A stretch of DNA of 20,189 nt from Chlamydiales bacterium (GTDB taxonomy: Bacteria; Chlamydiota; Chlamydiia; Chlamydiales; FEN-1388), in NCBI GenBank assembly GCA_021372185.1, contig JAJFUY010000023.1:1-20189 (forward strand), in the 5' to 3' direction. The stretch's first letter is position 1. The number at the start of each line of letters is the position of its first letter. The position numbers and the translations under genes were made by a program. The notes below the pieces were generated by a model. That model saw only the letters and a list, made by a program, of their open reading frames with translations, was not told the DNA's origin and searched no databases. Positions 1-7,408 of this stretch are shown piece by piece.

Positions 1-27
1 GAGTGCATTTTTCTTTTATACCTTTTT

Positions 28-53
28 CCCAGGGCGACTAAAGTCGACCTGGG
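28..53. repeat. Hairpin-forming inverted repeat upstream of the ABC operon
   Basis: CCCAGG-g-CGACT (28-39) pairs with AGTCG-a-CCTGGG (42-53) around a 2-nt centre with one mismatch. It lies about 105 nt before the first gene. No T-run follows on the plus strand, but a T-rich stretch (9-27) lies on its left, so on the minus strand it would be followed by A-rich sequence and not a terminator tail. It may be a 3' element of a gene outside the window. Confidence 0.5.
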
Positions 54-63
54 CTACCCTCCA

Positions 64-82
64 TCACTCTCTTCGAGAGTGA
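64..82. repeat. Short perfect hairpin
   Basis: TCACTCTC (64-71) and GAGAGTGA (75-82) are perfect complements around a 3-nt centre. It follows the 28-53 hairpin directly and may form part of the leader of the ABC transporter operon. No function can be assigned. Confidence 0.45.
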
Positions 83-157
83 ACTCACGCGAAAACTATA
101 ACTTTGTAATTTATCAGGCATGTGGTATGCACAACACTAAATAAGGTGTTGTCGCAC

Positions 158-961
158 ATGGAATTTTCAGTTGCTATTGAGGTTGAACAACTCTCACATT
201 ACTACAACGACCATGCAGCTGTGGATGATATTTCCTTTGAGGTACAGACTGGCACAATTTTTGGGCTATTAGGCCCTAACGGCGCGGGCAAAAGCACCAC
301 GGTAAAGATACTCACAACACTACTTCCCGCCTCTCATGGCACAGCCCGTGTTTGCGGCTATGATGTAAAAAAACAGGCTTCACATGTACGTCAAAACATT
401 GGTTATGTGCCACAAGCCCTATCCGCAGATGGTGATTTAACAGGCTTTGAAAATCTTACCCTTTCAGCAAAATTATATGGCCTTGATGCCCGCGAGCGTA
501 ACGATAAAATCCACGAAGTGCTGGATTTTATGGGCCTGACTGAGGTGAAAGACACAATCGTAAATAAATACTCAGGCGGCATGATAAGGCGTCTAGAAAT
601 AGCTCAAGGCCTTGTTCACCAGCCTCACGTGCTCTTTTTAGATGAGCCCACAGTGGGCCTTGATCCGGCAGCTCGCAGTATGCTCTGGAAGCACTTACAA
701 GAATGGCGCAAAAAACAAAACACCACCATATTGCTTACAACGCACGATATGGATGAAGCAGACGCGCTCTGTGATGTTGTAGCCTTTATGGATCATGGCC
801 ATATTGTGGCCATAGATACACCCCAAAATCTGAAAAGTGCCATTAGCCCAAACGCTACCTTGGATGAGGCTTTTATATATTATACAGGTAGTTCAATTAC
901 AGATGGTGGAGGCTTTACTCATGCAAAACAAGTTAGGCGCAACCTTTCGCGCTACCAGTAA
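158..961 (+). CDS. ABC transporter ATP-binding subunit (DrrA-like, ABC-2 exporter type)
   Basis: ATPase that would power efflux or export through the permease encoded next to it. Taking ATG 158 as residue 1, the Walker A motif GPNGAGKST is at 39-47, the Q-loop Gln at about 86, the signature is a variant YSGGM at about 138-142, Walker B LFLDEP is at about 159-164 and the H-loop TTHD is at about 194-197. All catalytic elements are intact and the length of 267 residues suits a DrrA/CcmA-type subunit, although the family often has a longer C-terminal tail. A GTG at 122 would add 12 residues, but homology begins only near IEVEQLSH, so I prefer ATG 158. AAGG lies about 12 nt upstream. The 3' end overlaps the permease by 41 nt, which implies translational coupling. 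The substrate cannot be told from sequence. Confidence 0.93.
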   Translation: MEFSVAIEVEQLSHYYNDHAAVDDISFEVQTGTIFGLLGPNGAGKSTTVKILTTLLPASHGTARVCGYDVKKQASHVRQNIGYVPQALSADGDLTGFENLTLSAKLYGLDARERNDKIHEVLDFMGLTEVKDTIVNKYSGGMIRRLEIAQGLVHQPHVLFLDEPTVGLDPAARSMLWKHLQEWRKKQNTTILLTTHDMDEADALCDVVAFMDHGHIVAIDTPQNLKSAISPNATLDEAFIYYTGSSITDGGGFTHAKQVRRNLSRYQ

Positions 962-1727
962 CAGTGTAAAACAGACTTTGGCTATTGTAGAGGCCGATAT
1001 CTGTAAGCTCAAGCACGACCCAATCGAGCTATTGATGCGTATGATCCAGCCTGCCATGTGGCTACTTCTTTTTGGCACGGCTATGAGCCATGTGCACCCT
1101 ATACAAGGCATTGGTGACATCTCATACCTCGACTACATAGCTCCTGGCGTTTTGGCCCAAAGCGTATTATTTGTGTCGATATTCTATGGAATCGCCCTCA
1201 TATGGGAGCGTGATAGCGGGATACTCTATAAGATTCTTGTAACACCAGCTCCAAGATATACTCTCGTGTTGGGAAGAGCTTTGGGAGCAGGTCTTAGAAG
1301 CTTATTTCAGATGGCTATGATCTACATTTTATCATTTTTATTAGGCATTCACCTGAACTTTGATATACTCTCTTTAGTAGGTGTTGCAGCCATGGTGATG
1401 ATAGTAGCGGGGATGTTTTCTACCTTTTCATTAATTGTTGCCACGCTTGTAAAAAAGCGTGAGCGCTTTATGGGTATTGGCCAGCTTCTTACCATGCCAT
1501 TTTTCTTTGCAAGTAACGCGCTTTACCCCGTGAGCACCATGCCAACGTGGATTCGCACCATATCAATCTGCAACCCCCTTACCTATCAAGTAGATGCCCT
1601 ACGAGACTTAATGATTCAGGGACAAACCTCACACTTTGGTTTAGGCCTTGACTTTGCAATAAGTATAGCCGTCTTTGCACTACTTGCTGCAATTGCCACG
1701 CGTTTATACCCACGAATACTCTATTGA
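921..1727 (+). CDS. ABC-2 type transporter permease (DrrB-like)
   Basis: Membrane partner of the preceding ATPase. ATG 921 is preceded by TGGAGG (907-912) at 8-nt spacing, which decides the start, although the frame is open from 837. The product is 268 residues with about six hydrophobic segments (roughly 41-56, 74-93, 115-143, 150-176, 188-203 and 242-262). It carries the typical ABC-2 signatures: ERDSGILYKILVTPAPR after the second segment, and a PFFFASNALYP...STMP...NPLTY block before the last. These are characteristic of the DrrB/NodJ/YhhJ group, which exports drugs, polysaccharides or lipids. The long overlap with the ATPase gene supports a dedicated two-component exporter. No substrate-binding protein is nearby, which fits export and not import. 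Confidence 0.93.
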   Translation: MQNKLGATFRATSNSVKQTLAIVEADICKLKHDPIELLMRMIQPAMWLLLFGTAMSHVHPIQGIGDISYLDYIAPGVLAQSVLFVSIFYGIALIWERDSGILYKILVTPAPRYTLVLGRALGAGLRSLFQMAMIYILSFLLGIHLNFDILSLVGVAAMVMIVAGMFSTFSLIVATLVKKRERFMGIGQLLTMPFFFASNALYPVSTMPTWIRTISICNPLTYQVDALRDLMIQGQTSHFGLGLDFAISIAVFALLAAIATRLYPRILY

Positions 1728-1787
1728 TTTAATCTTAATGCAAGATGCGTACGCTTACCTTGTCTACTAAAACAAGGAGTACATTAT

Positions 1788-2069
1788 ATGTTACGAAGAA
1801 TCCAGTCAACACCAGATCTACAGGCACAAAAGCATGTGCAAGAAGAAATAAAAGACGCAAAAATCGTCCTACCCAACAATTCACACGTAACCATAAAAAT
1901 CGCCAAAAAACACCCTGTAGCGGATGTCATACGGGCTCTTGGCACCTTTATGATATTTGCAGCATCAAGTGCCATCACGTTTTTATACGCAACCCGTCAA
2001 ATAAAAGAAGGAGCAAGCCTCGCCTTCATCCAGCCCGCCCTCGACGTCCTCAAAGCCATGAATAAGTAA
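1788..2069 (+). CDS. Small single-pass membrane protein, family unknown
   Basis: A 93-residue protein starting at ATG 1788 with a good ribosome-binding site, AAGGAG (1774-1779), at 8 nt. It has a charged, Lys/Glu/Gln-rich N-terminal half, then one hydrophobic segment at about 47-68 (ALGTFMIFAASSAITFLY), then a short amphipathic tail. I do not recognise the family. It lies 60 nt after the ABC permease on the same strand and may be an accessory of that exporter. The other frame across this stretch has no ribosome-binding site and an implausible composition. Confidence 0.75.
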   Translation: MLRRIQSTPDLQAQKHVQEEIKDAKIVLPNNSHVTIKIAKKHPVADVIRALGTFMIFAASSAITFLYATRQIKEGASLAFIQPALDVLKAMNK

Positions 2070-2103
2070 GCGTGGAAACTAACTTGTGTGGCGACTTTTT
2101 TTT

Positions 2104-2303
2104 AGAGCCCTTTAGGGCGATTGAGCGAAGCCCACCGTGACCGAAGGGAACGGTGGGGAAGGGATGTATTAAAAAATGGAGCCCGGTTGAGGGCGATTGA
2201 ATCGTGATTGAGTCGCCCTCAACCGGGCTCCAGGGAACTTTATATTCATTCCCACCGTTCCCTTCGGTCACAGTGGGCTTTTCTCAGTCGTCCTACGGAC
2301 TCT
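2104..2303. repeat. Nested palindromic repeat, copy 1 (BIME/REP-like)
   Basis: Two inverted repeats share one centre near 2204. The outer arms (2104-2157 and 2251-2303) match almost completely over AGCCCACCGTGACCGAAGGG and following bases, with scattered differences toward the tips. The inner arms (2177-2203 and 2206-2232) match at all but two positions and begin TGGAGCCCGGTTGAGGGCGA. The element fills the gap between a plus-strand stop (2069) and a minus-strand stop (2374). A diverged second copy lies at 7409-7612. Short open frames inside are shadows of the repeat. The 304-nt gap 2070-2373 holds nothing else except the two small hairpins at 2316-2361. Confidence 0.9.
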
Positions 2304-2315
2304 AAAACAAAATGC

Positions 2316-2361
2316 ACCTTTCATAGTCTGAAAGGTCGACCTACCTGTAATTTTATACAGG
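2316..2361 (-). terminator. Two small hairpins after the doxX-like gene, possible terminator
   Basis: Read on the minus strand after the doxX stop, there is a stem CCTGTA/TACAGG (2344-2361) and then a perfect 8-bp stem ACCTTTCA/TGAAAGGT (2316-2336, 5-nt loop), followed by gcATTTTgTTTT. The second hairpin with its T-rich tail is a plausible intrinsic terminator for the minus-strand operon. Confidence 0.5.
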
Positions 2362-2373
2362 CTCCATAGGGTC

Positions 2374-2829
2374 TTACTTTTTGCGCTCGAGGAGGTAGTC
2401 CAGAGAAAACTTGCCTGGGCCAAAGCTGAAGACTATTAGTGCAGTGAGCAAAAAGAGAAATGGCGCTTGGGTAAGGAACGTATCAGGGTCTTGGAAGATG
2501 TTGAGTAATGCCGGTCTATGCGCCGTCACATATGCTGTACACATCACGCAGGCAATTGGAATGCTTACAAGTCTAGACGCTAGACCTATCATAAGCAAAA
2601 TGCCGCCACCAGTTTCAATTGAAGCTGTTATGTTTGCATTACTCTCTGCAAAGGGTATGCCTAAGTTTTGAAAGAACTGCACTACCTTTGGAATGTTGCT
2701 AAATTTACCCATACCTGTTTGGTAAAGTTGATAGCCCCAAAATAGGCGCATGGCCAATAGTAGGTAAGAGCTAAAGGATTCCCCAGCCTGAATAATAGCC
2801 TCATAAAAGCGGACAAATAGTGCTGTCAT
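2374..2829 (-). CDS. DoxX family membrane protein
   Basis: A 151-residue integral membrane protein with four hydrophobic segments at about 19-38, 68-87, 88-103 and 121-137. It has the family features ARLFWGYQ-like (here MRLFWGYQLYQTGMGKF) in the first segment, an ETGGGILLMIGL core, and the C-terminal FGPGKFSLDYLL that is very typical of DoxX. Members are linked with thiosulfate:quinone oxidoreduction, redox stress or membrane integrity, but for most the activity is unproven. ATG 2829 has GGAG (2838-2841) at 8-nt spacing. It is the last gene of a minus-strand run, 36 nt after the kinase-like gene. Confidence 0.88.
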   Translation of the reverse strand: MTALFVRFYEAIIQAGESFSSYLLLAMRLFWGYQLYQTGMGKFSNIPKVVQFFQNLGIPFAESNANITASIETGGGILLMIGLASRLVSIPIACVMCTAYVTAHRPALLNIFQDPDTFLTQAPFLFLLTALIVFSFGPGKFSLDYLLERKK

Positions 2830-2865
2830 ATGTGCAACTCCGTGTTGTGATAAGAGATACCGTTT

Positions 2866-3768
2866 TTAAGTAAAATTTGCAAGAACGCGTTCACGTTTGG
2901 CCAGAAAATGCTCAGCCAATTCTGGATAATGCTCTTGTAGCCATACGTATAAAGGCTGTAGGCGCTCTAAATCTTTTGCAAATCTCACACGTGTCTTCAT
3001 AGACTCTTTACGAGTAATTTTGCCTGTGTCTATGTAGATCGCACGATCGGGCAGAAACCCTAGATTATTCTTCCGAATAAGCTGATTGTCCATATCGGCA
3101 ATGCCTTTTTTGGCACAGGTGACAAGCAGGTCAAAAATTTGATCTACACGCTCTTTTGCACCCGACACATCCCCCTCAGCCATGAGCTTGCTTATAGTAG
3201 GCTTGATAGGAAGGGCTTTTTTCTGCAGCACAAATTCATAGTCGTCAAGCTTTACACTGTAGCGATTGCCTGCCTTATCAATAAGCTCTACAGTAGGATA
3301 GAGATCTTTTGTTTTGTTGAGGTGAACAAGGAGCATCCCTGTTTCTTCTGGCACATCCTCAAAAGATACTTTGAGGCTACGAAAGAGGTAATTTGCCCGC
3401 TTTTGCCCCATCTGCACTCTCTGCTCTTTGATGGACTTAAAAAACAAAATATTTGGAAGCCATTCAATAACCACAGGAGGTTTTAGGCGCTGCTGGCGTA
3501 TAAATTTAAGCACATATTTATCATCAGCACTTACAAAAGCATAGCACTGAAAGCCATGCGCAAGATAGTGATAGGGCTGTTTGAGGATGAGAGACGCCGC
3601 AGCAACTTCTGCCTGGCTTACATCAATATCCCACTTTGGGTCATCAGGAAATATAGAAGTAATGCGATTTGGATAAAATCCATCCACCTTCCTATCCTGC
3701 TCACGAGCATAATAGTAAGCGCCATACGCTATACACAATACAACGGCAAAAATAATCCACTTTTTCAT
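2866..3768 (-). CDS. Membrane-anchored protein with a kinase-like fold
   Basis: A 300-residue protein. Residues 4-20 form an N-terminal membrane anchor (MKKW then hydrophobic) with no clear signal peptidase site. The rest looks like a diverged protein- or sugar-kinase fold: a glycine-containing turn HGFQCYAFVS (71-80), a VAIK-like Lys in KYVLKF (Lys88), a possible catalytic loop around Asp225/Asp227 with NN at 234-235, and IDTG (246-249) where DFG is expected. This is inferred from motif order. I recognise no named family, and the residues between the lobes are unusual. With KK before the anchor, the positive-inside rule would put the domain outside the cytoplasm, although charges after the anchor weaken that. 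It lies 21 nt after the secreted coiled-coil gene and 36 nt before doxX, so it is probably cotranscribed. No clear ribosome-binding site was seen. Confidence 0.72.
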   Translation of the reverse strand: MKKWIIFAVVLCIAYGAYYYAREQDRKVDGFYPNRITSIFPDDPKWDIDVSQAEVAAASLILKQPYHYLAHGFQCYAFVSADDKYVLKFIRQQRLKPPVVIEWLPNILFFKSIKEQRVQMGQKRANYLFRSLKVSFEDVPEETGMLLVHLNKTKDLYPTVELIDKAGNRYSVKLDDYEFVLQKKALPIKPTISKLMAEGDVSGAKERVDQIFDLLVTCAKKGIADMDNQLIRKNNLGFLPDRAIYIDTGKITRKESMKTRVRFAKDLERLQPLYVWLQEHYPELAEHFLAKRERVLANFT

Positions 3769-3789
3769 GCATTAAGTATAGCGTTTTAG

Positions 3790-4116
3790 CTATTTTTTAG
3801 CCTTTTGCTTTTCAAGCTCAGCGATCTTTTCATCGAGCACCCGCACCTGCTCTTTATAAAGCTCCTGTTTTCTGATGGCTTGCTGGTAGTCGGTCCAATT
3901 TTGCCCAAGGTACTGGTCAGCTTCACTTCCTGCAAGATAGGCATTAGACTCAGCCACATCCCGAGCATCTTTAAACTTCTTAATTATCGCATCAATATCT
4001 TCTGAAGGATCAGCCGGCGCTGTCACCGATGCAGGGGGCACGGGTGTAGTATCAGCAAATGCCACAGCCTGTACAAGGGCCAAAAGTAGAGCCATAAAGG
4101 TATATTTCATAATCAT
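3790..4116 (-). CDS. Small secreted coiled-coil protein, family unknown
   Basis: A 108-residue protein with a clear Sec signal peptide (MKYTFMALLLALVQAVAFA, cleavage likely after AFA-D), a Pro/Ala-rich linker (about 23-37), and a charged helical C-terminal half whose last 30 residues (ELYKEQVRVLDEKIAELEKQ) have coiled-coil character. Two starts are possible. ATG 4116 overlaps the adenine deaminase stop as ATGA, and ATG 4110 sits 6 nt after AAGG. Either implies translational coupling to ade. The mature protein would be periplasmic or exported. I do not recognise the family. Confidence 0.8.
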   Translation of the reverse strand: MIMKYTFMALLLALVQAVAFADTTPVPPASVTAPADPSEDIDAIIKKFKDARDVAESNAYLAGSEADQYLGQNWTDYQQAIRKQELYKEQVRVLDEKIAELEKQKAKK

Positions 4117-5756
4117 CCTTGTTTATTGTAAAGCGGTGTGAATGTAAAGGTGGTGACGTCAAAGAGGCCTTTGTCGCTGAGCTTTAGGGAGGGAATCACT
4201 AGTAGTGCCATGAAAGAGAGGGTCATAAATGGGGCGTGCAGGGTTGTGCCAAGCTCTTTTGCTCGCTTATCTATTTGAGAGTATTTATTGGCTACTGTGT
4301 AGCCATCTTCGTGGCTCATGATGCCGGCAACTGGTAGAGCTAGTTCTTCTATTTTGCCGTTTGCACTTATTGCTATACCGCCAGAATTTTTGATTACGGC
4401 GTTTGCAGCATTTGCAATATCGCTATCATCCACGCCTACTACAATGATGTTATGTGAGTCGTGAGCAATGCAGGAGGCAATAGCTCCAGTTTTTAAGCCA
4501 AAGCCTTGTATAAAGCCAAGAGCGACAGGGGCTTCGTTGTAGCGGTTTATGACGGCAAGTTTTAATACATCAGTTGCTGTATCTGAGACAAAACAGTCAT
4601 CTTTAATTTGGGGATGGGCTATGACTTGTTCGGTTATAAGCTGACCATCTAAGGCTTTAATGACTTGTACGGCATCGCCTGAGGCCTTAATTTTAAAATC
4701 ACCTTCGTTTTTAGAGCCTATTTTAAAGTTGTTGGGGATCGTGCTTTTTACAGGCTGAATAATAGATTTACCATCTTTTGCTACAAGTTGCCCTTTTATG
4801 TACGTTTCAAGTACTTTAAAGTCTTTTAAGTTATTCACAACAATAAAATCTGCCGACTGCCCTATTTGTAGTGTGCCTACAGATAGCTTATAGTGCTCTA
4901 CGGGGTTTAGACAAGCTGATCTTAGCACATCCATCGTGTCATACCCAAGCTTTATAGAACGCGCTACAACTTCATTAATATGACCTACAACTAAGTCGTT
5001 GGGGTGTTTATCATCGCTACAGAACATTACTTTTTCTGGATGGCTTTTAAGAAGTGTGTGGAGTGCGTCATAGTTTTTAGCAGCAGACCCTTCACGTATA
5101 CTTATCTTCATGCCATATTTGATTTTATCTAGAGCTTCATCAAGCATATAGCATTCATGATCTGTCGTGATGCCGGCTTCTATATAGTTTTTGGCGTCTT
5201 TCCCCATTAAACCAGGAGCATGACCATCGACAGGAAGCCCAAGACTATGGGCAACAGCAATTTTATCCATAACAAGAGGATCTCGTGCCAGAACTCCCGG
5301 GTAGTTCATCATCTCACTTAGGTATACGAGGCCATCTTCGGTAAACAGTGTGCGTATTTCTTCGGCTGTTAAGGTGGCACCCGCAGTTTCAAAACTTGTT
5401 GCTGGAACACATGAAGGCGCGCCAAAATAAAAGTGAAAAGGAACGCGCTTGGCATTATCAATCATGTAGCGCACGCCCTCAATCCCCAACACATTGGCAA
5501 TCTCGTGAGGGTCTGACACAGTAGCTACAGTACCATGAACCACTGCCAGGCGGGCAAACTCAGAGGGTATCAACATAGAACTTTCTACATGCACGTGAGC
5601 ATCAATAAACCCGGGCATGATGTACTGGTTAGCTACAAAATTATCTACAGTTTTGTCCGTTTTTGTAATGGAAACTATAACCCCATCCTTTACAGTAACA
5701 ATACCCGGAAAAATTGATCTACCCACCACATCAACTACATTGCCAGAAATGTCCAT
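4113..5756 (-). CDS. ade: Adenine deaminase
   Basis: Converts adenine to hypoxanthine and ammonia in purine salvage, in the cytoplasm. It belongs to the amidohydrolase superfamily Ade/YicP family, not the eukaryotic ADA type. The metal-site motifs appear in order: PGFIDAHVHVESSM (48-61), SDPHEIANV (81-89), SEMMNYPGV (147-155), DGHAPG (177-182), TDHE (198-201) and SDDKHPNDLV (247-256). The 547-residue length is slightly short because the N-terminus begins almost directly at the first beta strand. ATG 5756 has a GAGGGGAG ribosome-binding site (5763-5770) at about 6 nt. The stop overlaps the next gene by ATGA. Salvage from host adenine would suit an intracellular lifestyle, which is inference. 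Confidence 0.95.
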   Translation of the reverse strand: MDISGNVVDVVGRSIFPGIVTVKDGVIVSITKTDKTVDNFVANQYIMPGFIDAHVHVESSMLIPSEFARLAVVHGTVATVSDPHEIANVLGIEGVRYMIDNAKRVPFHFYFGAPSCVPATSFETAGATLTAEEIRTLFTEDGLVYLSEMMNYPGVLARDPLVMDKIAVAHSLGLPVDGHAPGLMGKDAKNYIEAGITTDHECYMLDEALDKIKYGMKISIREGSAAKNYDALHTLLKSHPEKVMFCSDDKHPNDLVVGHINEVVARSIKLGYDTMDVLRSACLNPVEHYKLSVGTLQIGQSADFIVVNNLKDFKVLETYIKGQLVAKDGKSIIQPVKSTIPNNFKIGSKNEGDFKIKASGDAVQVIKALDGQLITEQVIAHPQIKDDCFVSDTATDVLKLAVINRYNEAPVALGFIQGFGLKTGAIASCIAHDSHNIIVVGVDDSDIANAANAVIKNSGGIAISANGKIEELALPVAGIMSHEDGYTVANKYSQIDKRAKELGTTLHAPFMTLSFMALLVIPSLKLSDKGLFDVTTFTFTPLYNKQG

Positions 5757-5771
5757 AGCATACTCCCCTCG

Positions 5772-5802
5772 ATTTGACAGATCTGTAAAAGATCCGTCAA
5801 AT
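5772..5802. promoter_or_regulatory. Inverted repeat just upstream of the ade ribosome-binding site
   Basis: ATTTGAC-a-GATC (5772-5783) pairs with GATC-c-GTCAAAT (5791-5802), with one mismatch and a 7-nt loop. It sits between the LRR gene stop and the ade ribosome-binding site (5763-5770). No T-run follows on the minus strand, so a leader hairpin or protein-binding site is as likely as a terminator. It does not resemble a purine riboswitch, as there is no room for three helices. Confidence 0.5.
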
Positions 5803-5827
5803 TAAAACAACTATTTCCAGAATGAAC

Positions 5828-7174
5828 CTAAAGAAGGACAAGTCGCCGAGGGTAGCGATCAGCAAGTAGTTGCGCATGCTCTGCATTTGTGAGAACTTTT
5901 TTGATTTTTGGACATCTAAGTAATGATTTTACTTCCCTTCCTGACAGTAATCTAGTGCCAGTCAATGACACAACAGCAAGTGACTCATGACCGCTAAAGA
6001 CATTTATTACTCCAGGCTGCAACAGGCGAACACTATTGAGCACAAGCTCTTCAAGCGTACGGATGCGTGCTAGCCATTGGAGGCCGCTACCATCGATTCT
6101 TGTTTTGCTGAGGTCAAGAACACGGAGGCTGTTATTAGCTCCAAACCATTCCAAATCGCTATCTTCAAGTTTTGAGCATCCATTTATATAAAGCTCTTTA
6201 AGCCCAGCTATTGTAGCAAACACCTCACAGGCATGGCGAGTAACCTCATGACAATTTGACGCTCTTATTGTAACAAGTGTTGGGTGGTCACGTAAGGGTT
6301 CAAACTCATCATCACGAATAGAACTGCAACGGGTAAGGTCAAGTACGCGAAGGGTGCGTATACTTGCTGGAGCTGAAATGCTACTTAATAATAACGAATG
6401 GCTTAACACTAACCGCTGCATGCTTGGATGATTTCTTAGTGGCTCTACAAGATCATCTGTAAGGCTTTCTTGGGTAAGAACTTCAAGAGATACGAGTTTT
6501 GTCATACGAGCTACATCACTAAAGCCCACATCTACAACATCTCTACAGTCGCATCCAAGAGAGGTAAGGTTTGTAAGTCTTGTAAGCTTTGCTAAGGCAG
6601 CATCATGAAATTCAGGGATAGAAACAAGCGAAAGGCTGCACAGCCTTGTATGAGTAAGAATTGCCGTGTCAACGCACTCATGCCCCACCACGCGATCAAG
6701 GCTTTCAAGATGTAGCTTTTCAAGTGGCAGGCCTGAAAAGGCGTTTAGCGTTTCATTATCTACCGTAGGGTGCTGTTTAAGGTGCAAGGCGGTTATAAAG
6801 CGAAAGTTTCCAATCCGACAAATAGCTTCCTTTGTGATCTGCGGAGCACTTGAAAGCCATAAGGTTCTCACTTTTGTAGATCTAAGCAACAGCGCTTCTA
6901 GCCATGCACTATCTTGAGTTAAAGGACTTGCAAGCTTAAGCTCTTTAAGCCGTCCTACAACTCTATCAAGATCATAATCAAGCGTTTCAGGGATCTCAGC
7001 ATAATGTGCAAGTGCACTTGAAATAACTTCCGGATTTCTCAGAAGTAGGTCTTGCTCAATTTCTCGAGCAGCACTATGTGCCGCTACACAACTCTCTGTT
7101 AAGGCAACACACGAGGATGGATCTAATGTTTGTGCAATAGCAACAAATAGTTCGGGAGAAAATTCAGAAATCAT
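5828..7174 (-). CDS. F-box-like leucine-rich-repeat protein
   Basis: A 448-residue protein. Residues 3-40 (beginning EFSPELFVAIAQTLDPSSCV) have the spacing of a degenerate F-box: Pro-Glu-Leu-Phe, then Leu-Asp-Pro, then Cys-Val. From about residue 75 to the end there are leucine-rich repeats of the cysteine-containing/RI-like type, with units such as LRVLDLTRCSSIRDDEF, LKELYINGCSKLEDSDL and LRVLDLSKTRIDGSGL. F-box plus LRR is the architecture of eukaryotic SCF substrate receptors and of effectors of intracellular bacteria, so a role in host ubiquitin control is possible but inferred. There is no signal peptide, so export would need a specialised system. ATG 7174 has no clear ribosome-binding site. 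The gene stands alone, 71 nt before ade. Confidence 0.85.
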   Translation of the reverse strand: MISEFSPELFVAIAQTLDPSSCVALTESCVAAHSAAREIEQDLLLRNPEVISSALAHYAEIPETLDYDLDRVVGRLKELKLASPLTQDSAWLEALLLRSTKVRTLWLSSAPQITKEAICRIGNFRFITALHLKQHPTVDNETLNAFSGLPLEKLHLESLDRVVGHECVDTAILTHTRLCSLSLVSIPEFHDAALAKLTRLTNLTSLGCDCRDVVDVGFSDVARMTKLVSLEVLTQESLTDDLVEPLRNHPSMQRLVLSHSLLLSSISAPASIRTLRVLDLTRCSSIRDDEFEPLRDHPTLVTIRASNCHEVTRHACEVFATIAGLKELYINGCSKLEDSDLEWFGANNSLRVLDLSKTRIDGSGLQWLARIRTLEELVLNSVRLLQPGVINVFSGHESLAVVSLTGTRLLSGREVKSLLRCPKIKKVLTNAEHAQLLADRYPRRLVLL

Positions 7175-7203
7175 AAGGGTGGCTATTTTAGCAGATTAGC
7201 CTG

Positions 7204-7219
7204 TTTTTGGTGCCAAAAA
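7204..7219. repeat. Short palindrome
   Basis: TTTTTGG (7204-7210) and CCAAAAA (7213-7219) are complementary around a 2-nt centre, about 30 nt upstream of the LRR gene start. It is probably a minor hairpin or a protein-binding site. No function is assigned. Confidence 0.3.
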
Positions 7220-7272
7220 TAGACCTCTTCGCCTTATTCAGTGAATTCGTAAGTGGTGCTGACTATTTGAGG

Positions 7273-7303
7273 CGAAAATCGTAAGAATGACTTACGATTT
7301 TCG
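7273..7303. repeat. Perfect 13-bp hairpin in the long gap before the LRR gene
   Basis: CGAAAATCGTAAG (7273-7285) and CTTACGATTTTCG (7291-7303) are perfect complements with a 5-nt loop. Neither strand has a following T-run, so it is not a standard intrinsic terminator. It shares the gap 7175-7632 with the second nested palindrome. Otherwise I see no gene in this 458-nt stretch. Confidence 0.6.
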
Positions 7304-7408
7304 GGAAATTCAGGCAGAACTGTAAAAAATTTGAGAAATCAATAATAGTCGTAATCCCATCGAGATAATTGCATATGCGCAATATAAATTTTTTATAGAC
7401 ATATTATT

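Noticed and set aside
122..157. GTG 122 as start of the ABC ATPase
   Set aside because: It would add 12 residues outside the domain; ATG 158 lies just before the first conserved strand.
1745..2065. 106-codon frame overlapping the small membrane protein
   Set aside because: Very basic, low-complexity composition and no ribosome-binding site. The frame at 1788-2069 has AAGGAG and a membrane segment.
5757..5827. Purine riboswitch upstream of ade
   Set aside because: Only one hairpin is present and none of the conserved purine-aptamer loop sequences is visible.
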